Source: Bacillus sp. N1-1 (GTDB lineage: Bacteria; Bacillota; Bacilli; Bacillales; Guptibacillaceae). From it: 64,000 bases of DNA. The translations under genes were made by a program, and so were the position numbers. This document shows, one piece after another, positions 19,786-28,743 of this stretch. The notes under the pieces are model-generated. The model did no database searches, was not told the origin of the DNA, and saw nothing but the letters and a program-made list of their open reading frames with translations. The stretch lies in NCBI RefSeq assembly GCF_009818105.1, contig NZ_CP046564.1:2418001-2482000 (forward strand), written 5' to 3'. How positions within the stretch are numbered: the first letter of the stretch is position 1; each line of letters begins with the position of its first letter.

Positions 19786-19909
19786 TTGTATTCCTCCCTT
19801 AATTTCCGGAACATAGGATAGGCTCAAGACAGATCATCTTTCATGCTTAGCTTTTATACGAATCAGAAAAAATTAGGTTTCATTAACAGTGAAAATCGTC
19901 TCATCAAGC

Positions 19910-19936
19910 AAAGGCGCCCTTGCATAGGACGCCTTT
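19910..19936 (-). terminator. Hairpin after the ECF sigma gene
   Basis: AAAGGCGTCC / GGGCGCCTTT (one G-T type mismatch) just past the stop codon; the T-tract is short, so this is a weak terminator. Confidence 0.55.
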
Positions 19937-19939
19937 CAA

Positions 19940-20470
19940 TTATGCCGGATGATTTCTTATTAATTCATCACTTAGTTTCATTCTCATGGCCATTCGACCA
20001 CGATGAAGACGAGACTTCACTGCACCCGGTGATAGCTTTAGTTTTTGAGCAATTTCACTTTCCTTTAACTGATCATAATAGTGGAGTTTCATGACTACCC
20101 TTAATTTAGGTGATAGCATATGAATTTTTCTTTTCATAGTTTCTTCAAAAAGAATCATCTGGCAATCTTCTTCTACGTTACAATCGTGATCGATTTGATT
20201 CATAAGAACATCTTCTGTTTTAAACAACGTGACTCTTTTTTGTTTTCTTAATTGATCAATCGCTTTTCGTGCAGCAATTGTAGAAAGCCAGGAACCTAGC
20301 TTCTCTTCACCTTGCACCTCTTCTAATCGATCGTATGCCTTTAAAAAGGTTTCTTGTAGCACATCTTCAGCTAGACCATGATCTTTTACGATACTTAATG
20401 CAGTGTAATAAACACGTTTATAGTGTTTTTCAAAAATTTCATTAAAGCATAAATTTATCAATTCGATCAT
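19940..20470 (-). CDS. ECF-type RNA polymerase sigma factor
   Basis: 176 residues. Region 2 (about 12-80) has the KRVYYTALSIV and GLAEDVLQETFLKAY motifs; region 4 (about 115-165) ends in LSPGAVKSRLHRGRMAM, the recognition helix. No anti-sigma gene lies nearby. Its start overlaps the permease stop by four bases (ATGA), so it is the last gene of a coupled GntR-ABC-permease-sigma operon. It might respond to, or be held by, the large permease, but that is a guess. Confidence 0.88.
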   Translation of the reverse strand: MIELINLCFNEIFEKHYKRVYYTALSIVKDHGLAEDVLQETFLKAYDRLEEVQGEEKLGSWLSTIAARKAIDQLRKQKRVTLFKTEDVLMNQIDHDCNVEEDCQMILFEETMKRKIHMLSPKLRVVMKLHYYDQLKESEIAQKLKLSPGAVKSRLHRGRMAMRMKLSDELIRNHPA

Positions 20471-22482
20471 TGTTGTTGATCCTTAAAATAATCTTCGACA
20501 AAGTCTGGAGTTTTTGAAGAATTTAAGGCTAACACTTCATAATAACCACCCTGTAAATCGTCATAATGAATGCCAACTAAATAATCTCCTTCTTCGTCCT
20601 CTTCACTACTTAATAACATCGTTTGGATTTGCTTCTTATTCTTTACTTCTAAAGGCTCAACAGATTCATTTTTGACGATTTGATCATAAGCTTCTCTTGG
20701 ATATTGGTTATGAGCTTCATTCCACGGATAAATACTTACATGATCGATCTCACCTTCGTCAATAAAAGCATCCTCATAATACCCTTCCTCTTTCAGCCAA
20801 TTAACAGTGTTTTCATAGGAGTTATAAATCGAATTGTCATGAGGATAATAGTATTCCTCTGTCCAATCTGAACCATTTCTAACTTCAGACACGTGAGAAC
20901 GAATGCCTACTGGATGAATGATGTCTTCATAGGATAGGGCATAAATATCCTCTCGTACATGTTGATAAAATTCTTGTATTTGCTTTGGCTCAAGTATAGA
21001 TACTTCTGTATTGACGGGTCCTCCCGGTTGAAGAGTGACTTTTTGAACTTTTGATGAATCACTATTTAAGACCGGGTAAGTCAATTCTTTGTAGTCTTCT
21101 GTTTCCATTACGCGTTTCAGTGATGCTTGAACTTCCTTTCGATTGATTTGATACGTACGTTGAACGTGATCACCATTTTCTAATTCATAAGAGATGAAAT
21201 ACCTTTTCCCTCTAGAATTAAACTGATCGTTCTTGTTAATCATCTCTTTTTGTAATTGTATTACCGCACCAATTGCTTCTTCAGATTCAATTAAATCAGG
21301 TGAAGTATTTGCCATAAGGTCCTCTAGCTGAAAAACACTGTCACCAATATAGACATTTTTAACATTACTCATTTCAGGAACGTAACTTTCATAGTTTAAC
21401 CAGAATAATGGCAAAATCCCTATGATTAAACCAGCTGTGCCACCGTAAACGAACAAGCCTTTAAGATACTGCACTTGAAACACACGCCAGCTTTTATCCA
21501 ACACCATTGAAGATAAGAAGTATCCGATGAGCCCACCTACGACATAGCCAAAAATTAACCACGATAGCATTAGCTGAGTTTCTCCAAAGTAAGTGCCTCC
21601 GACTAAAGCAAAACAAAAGGTCATTCCAAACTGAAAAACTGGCTTTAACAAGTTGATCGCGATCGTCTGTGAAGCGACTTCTAATGGACGTTTCTTATAG
21701 ATCGCTTTTCCAGCAAAATAGAAAACGACTGAAGCGATAAAATAGATAAATAGCATAATAGAATTAACGGGTAAAAAACCACCTTGAGCTTGATCTGGGT
21801 AAAACTGAAAGACTTTTACAATAGGGGAATAGTTCCCGATCGTATGATCTAATAATGCTAAGTCAGATAAACCGGCTATAAAGAAGCTAATATGAACAGC
21901 GACTAGAACATAAATCCCTGCAGGAAGCAGCATAAGGATATACGTTAACACAGCTTGAACCGCTGATATTCCTGTTAATGTGCCGGCAAAAACACACATC
22001 ATAAACGTTAGAATGCTTACAATAATCATCATCAATGTCCAATAACCAAGCTGGTTGATTGAATAAAAAGTTGACACGTCAGCAAACAAATAGAACATGA
22101 AAAGAATAAGACTATTCACTAGAATAGGGACGATAAGCAAAATTAAACCTGATAAGACGTGATGGCGAAAAAGATGCTCTCTACTAATAGGTAAGCTATG
22201 AATAAAATCTGAAGCCCCTTTAACATGAATGTATCGAAAGAGAAACACAGCCATTAAAACCGGCATTAGAAATAAAAATATAAATTGCAATTCAAACATA
22301 AATGTTGAATCAAAGAGACCAGCGCCGCTTGCATCTATCCTATAATCATCGTTAAAGGCCATAAGCAATTGGAGCGGCAAGGTAAAGGCAAGGCTACAAA
22401 AAAACAAAATACTAATCCAACCAACATGACGAAAATCTCTTTTGAACATTTCTCTTCTAAACAAGGATGTTTTCGATTGCAT
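20467..22482 (-). CDS. ABC-2-type permease with large extracytoplasmic domain
   Basis: 671 residues. The first 360 hold about ten hydrophobic segments in ABC-2 style. The last 300 are hydrophilic, acidic and Tyr-rich, lying probably outside the membrane; I recall similar Bacillus proteins annotated DUF6449. The gene overlaps the ATPase by 26 bases and the sigma gene by 4. Together with the YtrA-like regulator this resembles the cell-envelope-stress ytr-type transporters. Transported compound unknown. Confidence 0.82.
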   Translation of the reverse strand: MQSKTSLFRREMFKRDFRHVGWISILFFCSLAFTLPLQLLMAFNDDYRIDASGAGLFDSTFMFELQFIFLFLMPVLMAVFLFRYIHVKGASDFIHSLPISREHLFRHHVLSGLILLIVPILVNSLILFMFYLFADVSTFYSINQLGYWTLMMIIVSILTFMMCVFAGTLTGISAVQAVLTYILMLLPAGIYVLVAVHISFFIAGLSDLALLDHTIGNYSPIVKVFQFYPDQAQGGFLPVNSIMLFIYFIASVVFYFAGKAIYKKRPLEVASQTIAINLLKPVFQFGMTFCFALVGGTYFGETQLMLSWLIFGYVVGGLIGYFLSSMVLDKSWRVFQVQYLKGLFVYGGTAGLIIGILPLFWLNYESYVPEMSNVKNVYIGDSVFQLEDLMANTSPDLIESEEAIGAVIQLQKEMINKNDQFNSRGKRYFISYELENGDHVQRTYQINRKEVQASLKRVMETEDYKELTYPVLNSDSSKVQKVTLQPGGPVNTEVSILEPKQIQEFYQHVREDIYALSYEDIIHPVGIRSHVSEVRNGSDWTEEYYYPHDNSIYNSYENTVNWLKEEGYYEDAFIDEGEIDHVSIYPWNEAHNQYPREAYDQIVKNESVEPLEVKNKKQIQTMLLSSEEDEEGDYLVGIHYDDLQGGYYEVLALNSSKTPDFVEDYFKDQQQ

Positions 22483-23353
22483 AGCCTACCCCCTCCATTT
22501 CATAGATGAATATTTCTTCTAATGTGAGCGGTAATCGATCCATTAAGACAGGACCAAATTTCTCAATTTCATTCATCACTTTCCGCTCATCTCCTTTTAC
22601 AATCAAGAGTAGGACACTCCCTCTTTTTTCCTTATACAGAATTTCAAGATCACTAGCTGCTAAAAGTCTTTCTCCCGAATCTTTAAACGCAACTTGAACT
22701 TTATGTACATCTTCTTTTAATTCATCTAAATCACGTTCAAGTAGTATTTCACCTTGATGAAGTATTCCAACATGATCACAAATTTCCTCAACTTCTCTTA
22801 AATTATGTGAAGATAATAAGACCGACATCTCTCTTTCAGCCACATCCTGAATGATCAAGCTTCTTACTTTCTTTCTCACAACAGCATCTAGGCCATCAAA
22901 TGGTTCATCTAAAATAAGAACATCCGGTTTAACAGATAGCGATAAGATAAAGATCACTTGTCTCTGGAGTCCTTTTGAAAAATGACTTACTTTCTTTTTT
23001 TCGTCAATATGAAATAAATTCGTTAGGTTTTTGTAGCGTTCTTCATCCCAATTTTCGTAAAAACTTGCGTAATAATTGGCCAATTGCCTCATCGTATATT
23101 GGGGAAGAAAATAGAGGATATCAGGAATAAAAACCATCCGTTGTTTTATTGGAACATCTACTTGCTCGTTAAGGACGGAGATCCCTCCGGTGTCCTGTCT
23201 CAAAATACCAGCAATCATTCGCATAATAGTTGTTTTTCCTGCTCCATTCGATCCGAGTAAACCATAGATTGATCCTGCCTTAACCGAAAAGCTAACGTCA
23301 CGGATGATGTTATTATTTCCAAAAGCTTTTTCAATTCCGCTCACTTCAATCAT
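22457..23353 (-). CDS. ABC transporter ATPase
   Basis: 298 residues. Walker A GSNGAGKTT is near residue 36, the signature is degenerate (HFSKGLQRQV instead of LSGGQ) and Walker B is VLILDEPFDGLD. The switch His is in SSHNLREVEE. It pairs with the downstream permease, which it overlaps by 26 bases, and overlaps the GntR gene by 8. The short C-terminal region and degenerate signature are usual for YtrB-like exporters. Confidence 0.92.
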   Translation of the reverse strand: MIEVSGIEKAFGNNNIIRDVSFSVKAGSIYGLLGSNGAGKTTIMRMIAGILRQDTGGISVLNEQVDVPIKQRMVFIPDILYFLPQYTMRQLANYYASFYENWDEERYKNLTNLFHIDEKKKVSHFSKGLQRQVIFILSLSVKPDVLILDEPFDGLDAVVRKKVRSLIIQDVAEREMSVLLSSHNLREVEEICDHVGILHQGEILLERDLDELKEDVHKVQVAFKDSGERLLAASDLEILYKEKRGSVLLLIVKGDERKVMNEIEKFGPVLMDRLPLTLEEIFIYEMEGVGYAIENILV

Positions 23354-23723
23354 TTTTTCGTCTCCCCTCTATTTCCGAGATTAGCATCTCAATCTCTTCT
23401 ACAGTCATTCCAAGGTAGAACGCTTCGGAAAGTAATTTCTTCAATTGGTCTTTCACCTTCTTCAATTCCTCCTCATTCTCAAGTTTTTTTGAAGGATGAA
23501 CAAAGCTCCCCTTCCCTTTCACTGAATAGATATAGCCTTGTGACTCAAGTTCTCTATAAGCTTTCTGAATCGTATTTGGATTAATTTCCAACTGATAAGC
23601 CAGTTCCCTTACAGAAGGAAGTTTCTCATCATCTTTTAGTAAATCTTTAATAATTAATTGCTTCAGCCGATCAACTAATTGTTCATAAATCGGCTTACGA
23701 CTTCTAAAGTCCAATTCAAACAT
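23346..23723 (-). CDS. GntR-family regulator, YtrA subfamily
   Basis: 125 residues. The N-terminal winged helix (about 1-70) has KPIYEQLVDRLKQLI and LPSVRELAYQLEINPNTIQKAY, and the short C-terminal helices are typical of YtrA-like repressors. First gene of the ABC-permease-sigma operon. A 31-base palindrome at 23762 overlaps its promoter, which suggests autoregulation. Start supported by GGAGG about ten bases upstream. Confidence 0.92.
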   Translation of the reverse strand: MFELDFRSRKPIYEQLVDRLKQLIIKDLLKDDEKLPSVRELAYQLEINPNTIQKAYRELESQGYIYSVKGKGSFVHPSKKLENEEELKKVKDQLKKLLSEAFYLGMTVEEIEMLISEIEGRRKND

Positions 23724-23761
23724 TTATTCACCTCCGTAAAACGTGAAATTCACTAAGTGTA

Positions 23762-23792
23762 TTAACTGTATTAGTATATGTAGTACAGTTAA
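23762..23792. promoter_or_regulatory. Palindromic operator of the YtrA-like operon
   Basis: TTAACTGTA ... TACAGTTAA with the inner symmetric GTATTA / TAGTAC; 31 bases in all. It covers the spacer and -10 of the operon promoter, where a repressor would block RNA polymerase. Confidence 0.7.
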
Positions 23793-23803
23793 ACTTTATC
23801 AAA
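23775..23803 (-). promoter_or_regulatory. SigA promoter of the GntR-ABC operon
   Basis: On the minus strand TTGATA, 18 bases, TATACT. It lies about 50 bases ahead of the GntR start and inside the palindromic operator. Confidence 0.65.
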
Positions 23804-23860
23804 CATTTTACTTCTTGAGAAGACTTTCTTGAAAAAATTTCTAATTATAAACAAAAAATA

Positions 23861-23896
23861 AAACAGGACGCTTTTTTTAGCATCCTGTTTTTCCTT
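23861..23896. terminator. Terminator after the DUF4440-like gene
   Basis: AAACAGGACGC / GCATCCTGTTT (one mismatch) around a T-run, then TTTTTCC; works for the minus-strand gene. Confidence 0.75.
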
Positions 23897-23944
23897 TTTG
23901 ATCATTTTCTTATTACATTTTTTTTAATTAAAATTGGCAAGATA

Positions 23945-24295
23945 TTACTTAGCTAATGTTCCCTGGTGAAAGAACAGTTGCCATTGATCGCCATTTTTTC
24001 TCCATATCGAACTTCGAAGCGTTTTTTGATTTCTTGTTTTATCATGAACGTGATACGTAGCAAGCATCACACCTTCTGCTAAAGGATGAATGTTAAAATC
24101 AGATAACGTCATTTCTCTTAGCGAAAGGCCTCCTTCTACCGCATCCTTTTTACTCCAAATCGTCCCGGAACTTCCAAACTCAAAAAAATCAGCTGCTAGT
24201 ATTGAATTTAACTTCATTGAGTTCTCCCTTACTTGAGGCGTTAGTAACTCCTTTTCCAGTTGAATTATCTGTGTTTTGATTTCATCAATTCTCAT
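23945..24295 (-). CDS. DUF4440 / NTF2-like protein
   Basis: 116 residues in a SnoaL/NTF2-like pattern: N-terminal helices (EIKTQIIQLEKELLTP), LAADFFEFGSSGTIWSK, then beta strands ending in WRKNGDQWQLFFHQGT. Such cytosolic proteins are cone-shaped small-molecule binders, often of unknown job. GGAGG nine bases before the ATG. Single gene with its own terminator. Confidence 0.8.
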   Translation of the reverse strand: MRIDEIKTQIIQLEKELLTPQVRENSMKLNSILAADFFEFGSSGTIWSKKDAVEGGLSLREMTLSDFNIHPLAEGVMLATYHVHDKTRNQKTLRSSIWRKNGDQWQLFFHQGTLAK

Positions 24296-24628
24296 ATTTA
24301 AACCTCCTGTTTTTTCCCATTACCTCCATTTTGCTCCTTCAAAAAACCACTAGTAGTAGTAATTTTAACGAAATTATTGATGTAAGCGGTTAAGTACAAG
24401 GGTATGCATTGAAATTCACTCAAGGATAATTTAACCTATTAGAGTAGGTATAAAAGATAACTGGATGATGGACACTTTAAAAGAAAAACACAATAAGTTA
24501 CGTCCCATTTTTCTTCTGTCGCTTGATTAATGCAGTTTACATATAATCAGGCTTTTGAATACCTTAACATGGTTTTGCCTTACGATAGAACAAACTAGCG
24601 TAATTGCTTAAAAGAAGGAGAAGTGACT
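24296..24628. other. Intergenic region upstream of yjlC-ndh
   Basis: About 330 bases with the divergent promoters of the DUF4440 gene and yjlC. A TATAAT box occurs at 24543. I looked for a Rex-type TTGTGAA-N4-TTCACAA operator, known for B. subtilis ndh, and did not see one. Confidence 0.4.
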
Positions 24629-25060
24629 ATGTCAGAATCAATCACAACCGAAACAGGCGAAAAACGCGTTCCTACTCAAGACGAGCGCGAACTGCTTGAT
24701 CAGCTTTTAGATCCTAAAGTTCAGGAGTCACTAAGCGTACTTGTAAAGGAACTACCTAAAGTAACAGAACTTGTAAATATGATGTCTAAATCATATGATA
24801 CCGTACAAGCCCTCGCGACAGATGATGTATTAAAAAATGATACTGTAGAATTCATGTCTGAAATTCTTCACCCTGTCAAAAATTCTGTAAAAGACGTTGC
24901 TGCTAATGCTATTGAAGCAAAGGATGAAGCAGAAAAAAGCTCTGAAGTTATTGGCCTTTTCGGACTTTTGAAAATGCTCAAAGATCCACAAGCTCAAAAA
25001 CTTTTCAGATTTGTAAATGCCTATCTTAAAGTTTCAGGTGAAAAAAGCAACCAAAAATAA
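24629..25060 (+). CDS. yjlC: YjlC-like DUF1641 protein
   Basis: 143 residues, mostly helical, with the DUF1641 core LPKVTELVNMMSKSYDTVQ and the C-terminal GLFGLLKMLKDPQAQKLFRFV. Encoded just ahead of the type II NADH dehydrogenase, as in B. subtilis yjlC-ndh, so it probably assists or tunes that enzyme. The ATG at 24629 is chosen because AAGGAG is eight bases upstream; a GTG two codons earlier is less well placed. Confidence 0.85.
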   Translation: MSESITTETGEKRVPTQDERELLDQLLDPKVQESLSVLVKELPKVTELVNMMSKSYDTVQALATDDVLKNDTVEFMSEILHPVKNSVKDVAANAIEAKDEAEKSSEVIGLFGLLKMLKDPQAQKLFRFVNAYLKVSGEKSNQK

Positions 25061-25090
25061 TACTGATCTGCTAGAAATGGAGGAACAATC

Positions 25091-26272
25091 ATGTCAAAAC
25101 AAATAGTCATTTTGGGCGCAGGTTATGGTGGGCTTCTTTCTGCTTTATCCGTACGTCAATACTTAAACGAATCCGAAGCAACTGTTACATTAATCAACAA
25201 AACACCAACACACCAAATCATTACTGAATTGCACCGTCTAGCTGCTGGTAACATCTCTACAGAGGCTGCGGCACTTCCACTCGACAAGTTATTAAAAGGA
25301 AATGACATTAACCTTAAAGTTGCAACGGTTGATTCTTTTTCTGTTGATAACAAAGAAGTGAAGCTTTCAGATGGCTCTACACTTTCTTACGATGCACTAG
25401 TCGTTGCACTTGGTAGTAAAACAGCTTACTTCGGCATTCCAGGACTTGAAGAAAACAGCATGGTTTTAAAGTCTGCTGAAGATGCAAACCGCATCCACGC
25501 TCATGTGGAAGAACGAATTAAGAGCTTTGCAGCGTCAGGTGACGAAGCGGACGCTACTATCCTTATTGGCGGTGGCGGTCTTACAGGAACTGAGCTCGTA
25601 GGCGAACTAGCTGATGAAACACCGAAGCTTGCTCGTAAGTACGGCGTAGATCCAGCTAAAATCAAATTAAAGCTTGTTGAAGCGATGCCTAAGATTCTTC
25701 CAATGCTTCCGGACGAATTGATTAATCGTGCAATGACTAGTCTTGAAAAGCGCGGCGTTGAATTCCTAACAAACCTTCCTGTTACAAATGTAGAAGGTAA
25801 CGTTGTTGAACTAAAAGACGGTCAAAAGATCGTAACAAACACATTCGTTTGGACAGGTGGCGTTCAAGGTAACCCGCTCGTTGGCGAATGCGGTATTGAA
25901 GTAAATCGCGGCCGTGCAACGGTGAACAATTACCTGCAATCCACTTCACACGAAAATGTGTTCGTGGCTGGCGATAGTGCTGTTTACTTCAAACCAGGAG
26001 ATGAGCGTCCTCAACCACCTACAGCTCAAATCGCATGGCAGATGGGTGACCTAATCGGGTATAACTTATATGCTTACCTTTATGACAAAGACTACAAAGA
26101 ATTTGAACCCGTTAACTCAGGTACATTAGCAAGTCTTGGTCGTAAGGATGCAGTTGCTCAAATCGGCGGTAACTCAACCTCTCTTAAAGGACTTCCTGCA
26201 TCTGTGATGAAAGAAGCAAGTAACGTTCGTTACCTTTCACACATTAAAGGTTTGTTTGCCTTAGCATACTAA
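25091..26272 (+). CDS. ndh: Type II NADH dehydrogenase (NDH-2)
   Basis: 393 residues, the usual length of B. subtilis YjlD. It passes electrons from NADH to menaquinone without pumping protons. The FAD-binding GAGYGG motif is at the N-terminus, the NADH-binding GGGGLTGTELVGEL near residue 158, and FVAGDSAVY and the quinone-side AQIAWQMGDLIGYN follow. A membrane-binding tail is at the C-terminus. 30 bases downstream of yjlC with its own AGGAGG-like site; a strong terminator follows. Confidence 0.95.
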   Translation: MSKQIVILGAGYGGLLSALSVRQYLNESEATVTLINKTPTHQIITELHRLAAGNISTEAAALPLDKLLKGNDINLKVATVDSFSVDNKEVKLSDGSTLSYDALVVALGSKTAYFGIPGLEENSMVLKSAEDANRIHAHVEERIKSFAASGDEADATILIGGGGLTGTELVGELADETPKLARKYGVDPAKIKLKLVEAMPKILPMLPDELINRAMTSLEKRGVEFLTNLPVTNVEGNVVELKDGQKIVTNTFVWTGGVQGNPLVGECGIEVNRGRATVNNYLQSTSHENVFVAGDSAVYFKPGDERPQPPTAQIAWQMGDLIGYNLYAYLYDKDYKEFEPVNSGTLASLGRKDAVAQIGGNSTSLKGLPASVMKEASNVRYLSHIKGLFALAY

Positions 26273-26304
26273 GTCAAGATCCACTTTCTATAAAGATATA
26301 AAAA

Positions 26305-26337
26305 GAAGTGCTGGGAATTGCCCCAGCACTTTTTTTA
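26305..26337. terminator. Terminator after ndh
   Basis: AAGTGCTGGG / CCCAGCACTT with a 6-base loop and seven Ts. Confidence 0.92.
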
Positions 26338-26541
26338 TACAATGAAATCCGGCTTTTTTCCTTTTACAATTTGATATAAAGGATATAAATCACCTGAAAC
26401 ACCGTGGCAACATACGAAATTCATTCCTTCTATAAACATTCGACTCGTAAACACAGTTTCGCCATTATCACAAAAGATTTCAATACTTGAGGAATCTACA
26501 AAAAGACGAATTTGATGTGTTTCACGAGTACTTAATAACAA
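26335..26541 (-). pseudogene. C-terminal relic of a GH32 sucrose-6-phosphate hydrolase
   Basis: A 68-codon frame without a ribosome binding site. It reads TRETHQIRLFVDSSSIEIF and then CDNGETVFTSRMF, the C-terminal beta-sandwich signature of GH32 sucrases and levanases. The catalytic five-bladed propeller is absent: a TAA stands just upstream, and the next 50 bases show no related sequence. The remainder of a lost sugar-use gene, left beside the ndh terminator. Confidence 0.75.
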
Positions 26542-26591
26542 TGGCCCTGTTTAAGAAACAACGCGACGAAAAGTAGGGTTATGAAGTTATC

Positions 26592-27641
26592 CTATTCCAC
26601 GTTCACCTTTACCATCCGATCATCTTCTTTAACGGGATCTCCTCGACCATCTTTATTATTCGTGATCGCATATAAGTTCTCCTCATCTAAAAATAATGAA
26701 CGAACTCGTCCAATTCCTTCTTTCACAACTGTTGTCCCCTGTCCTTTAAGCTGAAACGACCTAATTGCCTCACCTCGTAAGCAAGCGACATACAGCTGAT
26801 CATTCCAATAAACCATTCCTGACGGAGCCCATGTGTCGTTACCAGAATGATAAAGAGGCTGCGTCATGCCATCAGCAACTTCATCACCTTCAATCACAGG
26901 CCAGCCGTAATTATTTCCTGCATCAATTTGATTGATTTCATCATGTGCAGACTGCCCATGCTCTGAGCTAAAAAGCTGGCCTTCATCATTCCAAGCAAGC
27001 CCCTGGGGATTTCGGTGTCCATACGAGTAAACATAGGAACCATTAAATGGGTTGTCTTCTGGAACGTTTCCCTCTACATCCATGCGAAGGATTTTACCCG
27101 CTAAACTTTCCTTATTTTGAGCTAGCTCTGGTTCACCAGCATCTCCAGTTGTAATATAAAGCATGCCATCAGGTCCTAATTTCACTCTGCCACCATTATG
27201 AAACTGTGAACCAGGAATGTTTGAAAGAAGTTCGTCCGTTTCTGTCCATACCCCTTCTTTCAACTCAACCTTTACGACCCTATTCAGCGTTTTACTATCT
27301 TCTAGATAAGTGTGATAGAGGAAAGCTGTTTGCGATTCTGGAAAATCTTCTGATAGTGCCAGACCTAAAAGCCCACCCTCTCCTTCGCTGTGAATCGCTT
27401 TTGAAAGTTGCAGAGACTGCCGTTCCAAACGATTCGAAACGTTTGCCATCATGCCAGAACGTTCAGTTAGATAAAAGGTTCCTTCAGATCGGGTGACTTC
27501 CCACGGAACATCCAAATTTTCTATATATGAGTCCTCAGCATGATTCTCCTCTGCAACATGCTCATTCGAACGATCGTTAGGTTCATTACTAGAGCATGCT
27601 ACCAAGATGAGAAATGCACCGATCACTACCATTATTCTCAC
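26592..27641 (-). CDS. PQQ-type sugar dehydrogenase-like lipoprotein
   Basis: About 349 residues. A signal ending in LVAC gives a lipid-anchored exported protein. The beta-propeller of the glucose/sorbosone dehydrogenase family (YliI-like) shows GGLLGLALS, HNGGRVKLGPDGMLYITTGD, YSYGHRNPQGLAW and NNYGWPVIEG. The catalytic His equivalent is in FHNGGR. I prefer the GTG at 27641 (AGAGGA seven bases upstream), which gives a clean signal peptide; a GTG at 27677 overlapping the VOC stop is the alternative. Confidence 0.85.
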   Translation of the reverse strand: MRIMVVIGAFLILVACSSNEPNDRSNEHVAEENHAEDSYIENLDVPWEVTRSEGTFYLTERSGMMANVSNRLERQSLQLSKAIHSEGEGGLLGLALSEDFPESQTAFLYHTYLEDSKTLNRVVKVELKEGVWTETDELLSNIPGSQFHNGGRVKLGPDGMLYITTGDAGEPELAQNKESLAGKILRMDVEGNVPEDNPFNGSYVYSYGHRNPQGLAWNDEGQLFSSEHGQSAHDEINQIDAGNNYGWPVIEGDEVADGMTQPLYHSGNDTWAPSGMVYWNDQLYVACLRGEAIRSFQLKGQGTTVVKEGIGRVRSLFLDEENLYAITNNKDGRGDPVKEDDRMVKVNVE

Positions 27642-27673
27642 GATGTATTCCTCTTTTCTCATTATTTTTAAAA

Positions 27674-28021
27674 TCACTCACAAATCATTAATACATTTCC
27701 GTCAGGGTCTTTAAAGTTAAACCAATGCCCGTTTTCAATCTCCGTCACAAGTTCAATCCCTTTTTCTTTCATAAAAGTAAAAGCAGCCTCAATGTCTTTT
27801 GTATCAAAATGAAACGCAGGTGTTTGGAATATAGTTTCCTCTGAATAAATTTTACTATCAAGAACAAGTCCAGTCCCATTCATAGGTACAATATAAAGGT
27901 GTCCAGCGATAATATCCCCATCTGCCTCGAGACCAAGCAAATCACAGTACCATTCCTTTGCATCCTCGATGTTTTTGACTGGGATAAAGACCGCACCAAC
28001 TTGATTTAAGATCGGGGTCAA
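27674..28021 (-). CDS. VOC-family (glyoxalase-like) protein
   Basis: 115 residues with two beta-alpha-beta-beta-beta units: FIPVKNIEDAKEWYCDLLG and HFDTKDIEAAFTFMKEKG, ending HWFNFKDPDGNVLMICE. The last Glu and the metal-region residues resemble dioxygenase/bleomycin-resistance relatives. TTG start with GGAAGG eight bases ahead. Substrate unknown. Probably cotranscribed with the lipoprotein gene that follows. Confidence 0.85.
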   Translation of the reverse strand: MTPILNQVGAVFIPVKNIEDAKEWYCDLLGLEADGDIIAGHLYIVPMNGTGLVLDSKIYSEETIFQTPAFHFDTKDIEAAFTFMKEKGIELVTEIENGHWFNFKDPDGNVLMICE

Positions 28022-28305
28022 TTGGCTAACCTTCCTTTCAACATATATTTCTCCTCAATTATATCTCTTCTCGATTCCTTGTGTTGATCCTGCTCAGGAT
28101 TAATAAATCGAAAAAGGAAGTACTTACTTATAAAAAACACTTTTGCTTCCTATGTTACAATAAATTTAACAAAATTACCCATCTGCATTTATGTTTCTAA
28201 TGAGTAGCTGATGGTGGCGTGGATGAGGAAATGGTTCTCAAACAAAAAGAGCCTATCTATGTTCAGATAGGCTCCTCTTCATGGTAAAGGAAAAAATCTT
28301 TAATC
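28022..28305. other. Intergenic region before VOC gene
   Basis: Holds the promoter of the VOC gene and, at 28244-28277, the terminator of cwlJ. Nothing else seen. Confidence 0.4.
28244..28277 (-). terminator. Terminator of cwlJ
   Basis: GAGGAGCCTATCTGA / ATAGATAGGCTCTTTTT on the minus strand: a strong stem with a T-run. It resembles the array repeats in its GCCTATC arm but lacks their TCGGAGC box. Confidence 0.85.
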
Positions 28306-28743
28306 TTAGGTATAAACACTGGCACACGTGCCAGCTTCAGGTTCATAATAGCAATGATTTTTAAATTGACCTGCAAAAGGTTGCCCATACCAGGTAGGAG
28401 GACAAGGCGCATATGGATTGAAATACCAAAGAGCATATTTCCCTGGATGTTGTCTCCAATAATCCAAGTTCTTTTTTGCTAAGCGTTTTTCAACCGACCT
28501 TGCTCTGTTATAAAAGACATTCCCTTTTTGAACGGCCTCAAAAGAATAATTCCCTCCCTGCACTTGATAAATAACTCGAGGAATGGTTCTTATATCTACA
28601 AAGTCTAAACATTCTGCTTGGGCACGGTTCACAATGACATTTCCTACATACAACATTCCTAGCTTCCCTTCACCTTCAGCTTCTGCTCTCATCATTCTAG
28701 CCATTAAATCAACGTCCGAATTTGTGTATTTAACTCTCGGCAT
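28306..28743 (-). CDS. cwlJ: Spore cortex-lytic cell wall hydrolase CwlJ
   Basis: About 145 residues, SleB/CwlJ family (hydrolase_2 fold). It degrades muramic-delta-lactam cortex during germination. Catalytic Glu region: LMARMMRAEAEGEGKLGMLYVG; later motifs are YQVQGGNYSFEAVQKG and ALWYFNPYAPCPPTW. No signal peptide, as expected for coat-located CwlJ. ATG at 28743 chosen because GGGGTGA lies five bases ahead. The usual partner gene gerQ is not adjacent. Marks the organism as a spore-former. Confidence 0.93.
   Translation of the reverse strand: MPRVKYTNSDVDLMARMMRAEAEGEGKLGMLYVGNVIVNRAQAECLDFVDIRTIPRVIYQVQGGNYSFEAVQKGNVFYNRARSVEKRLAKKNLDYWRQHPGKYALWYFNPYAPCPPTWYGQPFAGQFKNHCYYEPEAGTCASVYT

Noticed and set aside
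24400-24628. Rex operator before yjlC-ndh
   Set aside because: No TTGTGAA-N4-TTCACAA-like palindrome found.
28244-28277. Hairpin GAGGAGCCTATCT...AGATAGGCTC after cwlJ as a further copy of the array repeat
   Set aside because: It has a similar stem but lacks the TCGGAGC core and the TTCCATNATC flank; an ordinary terminator explains it.
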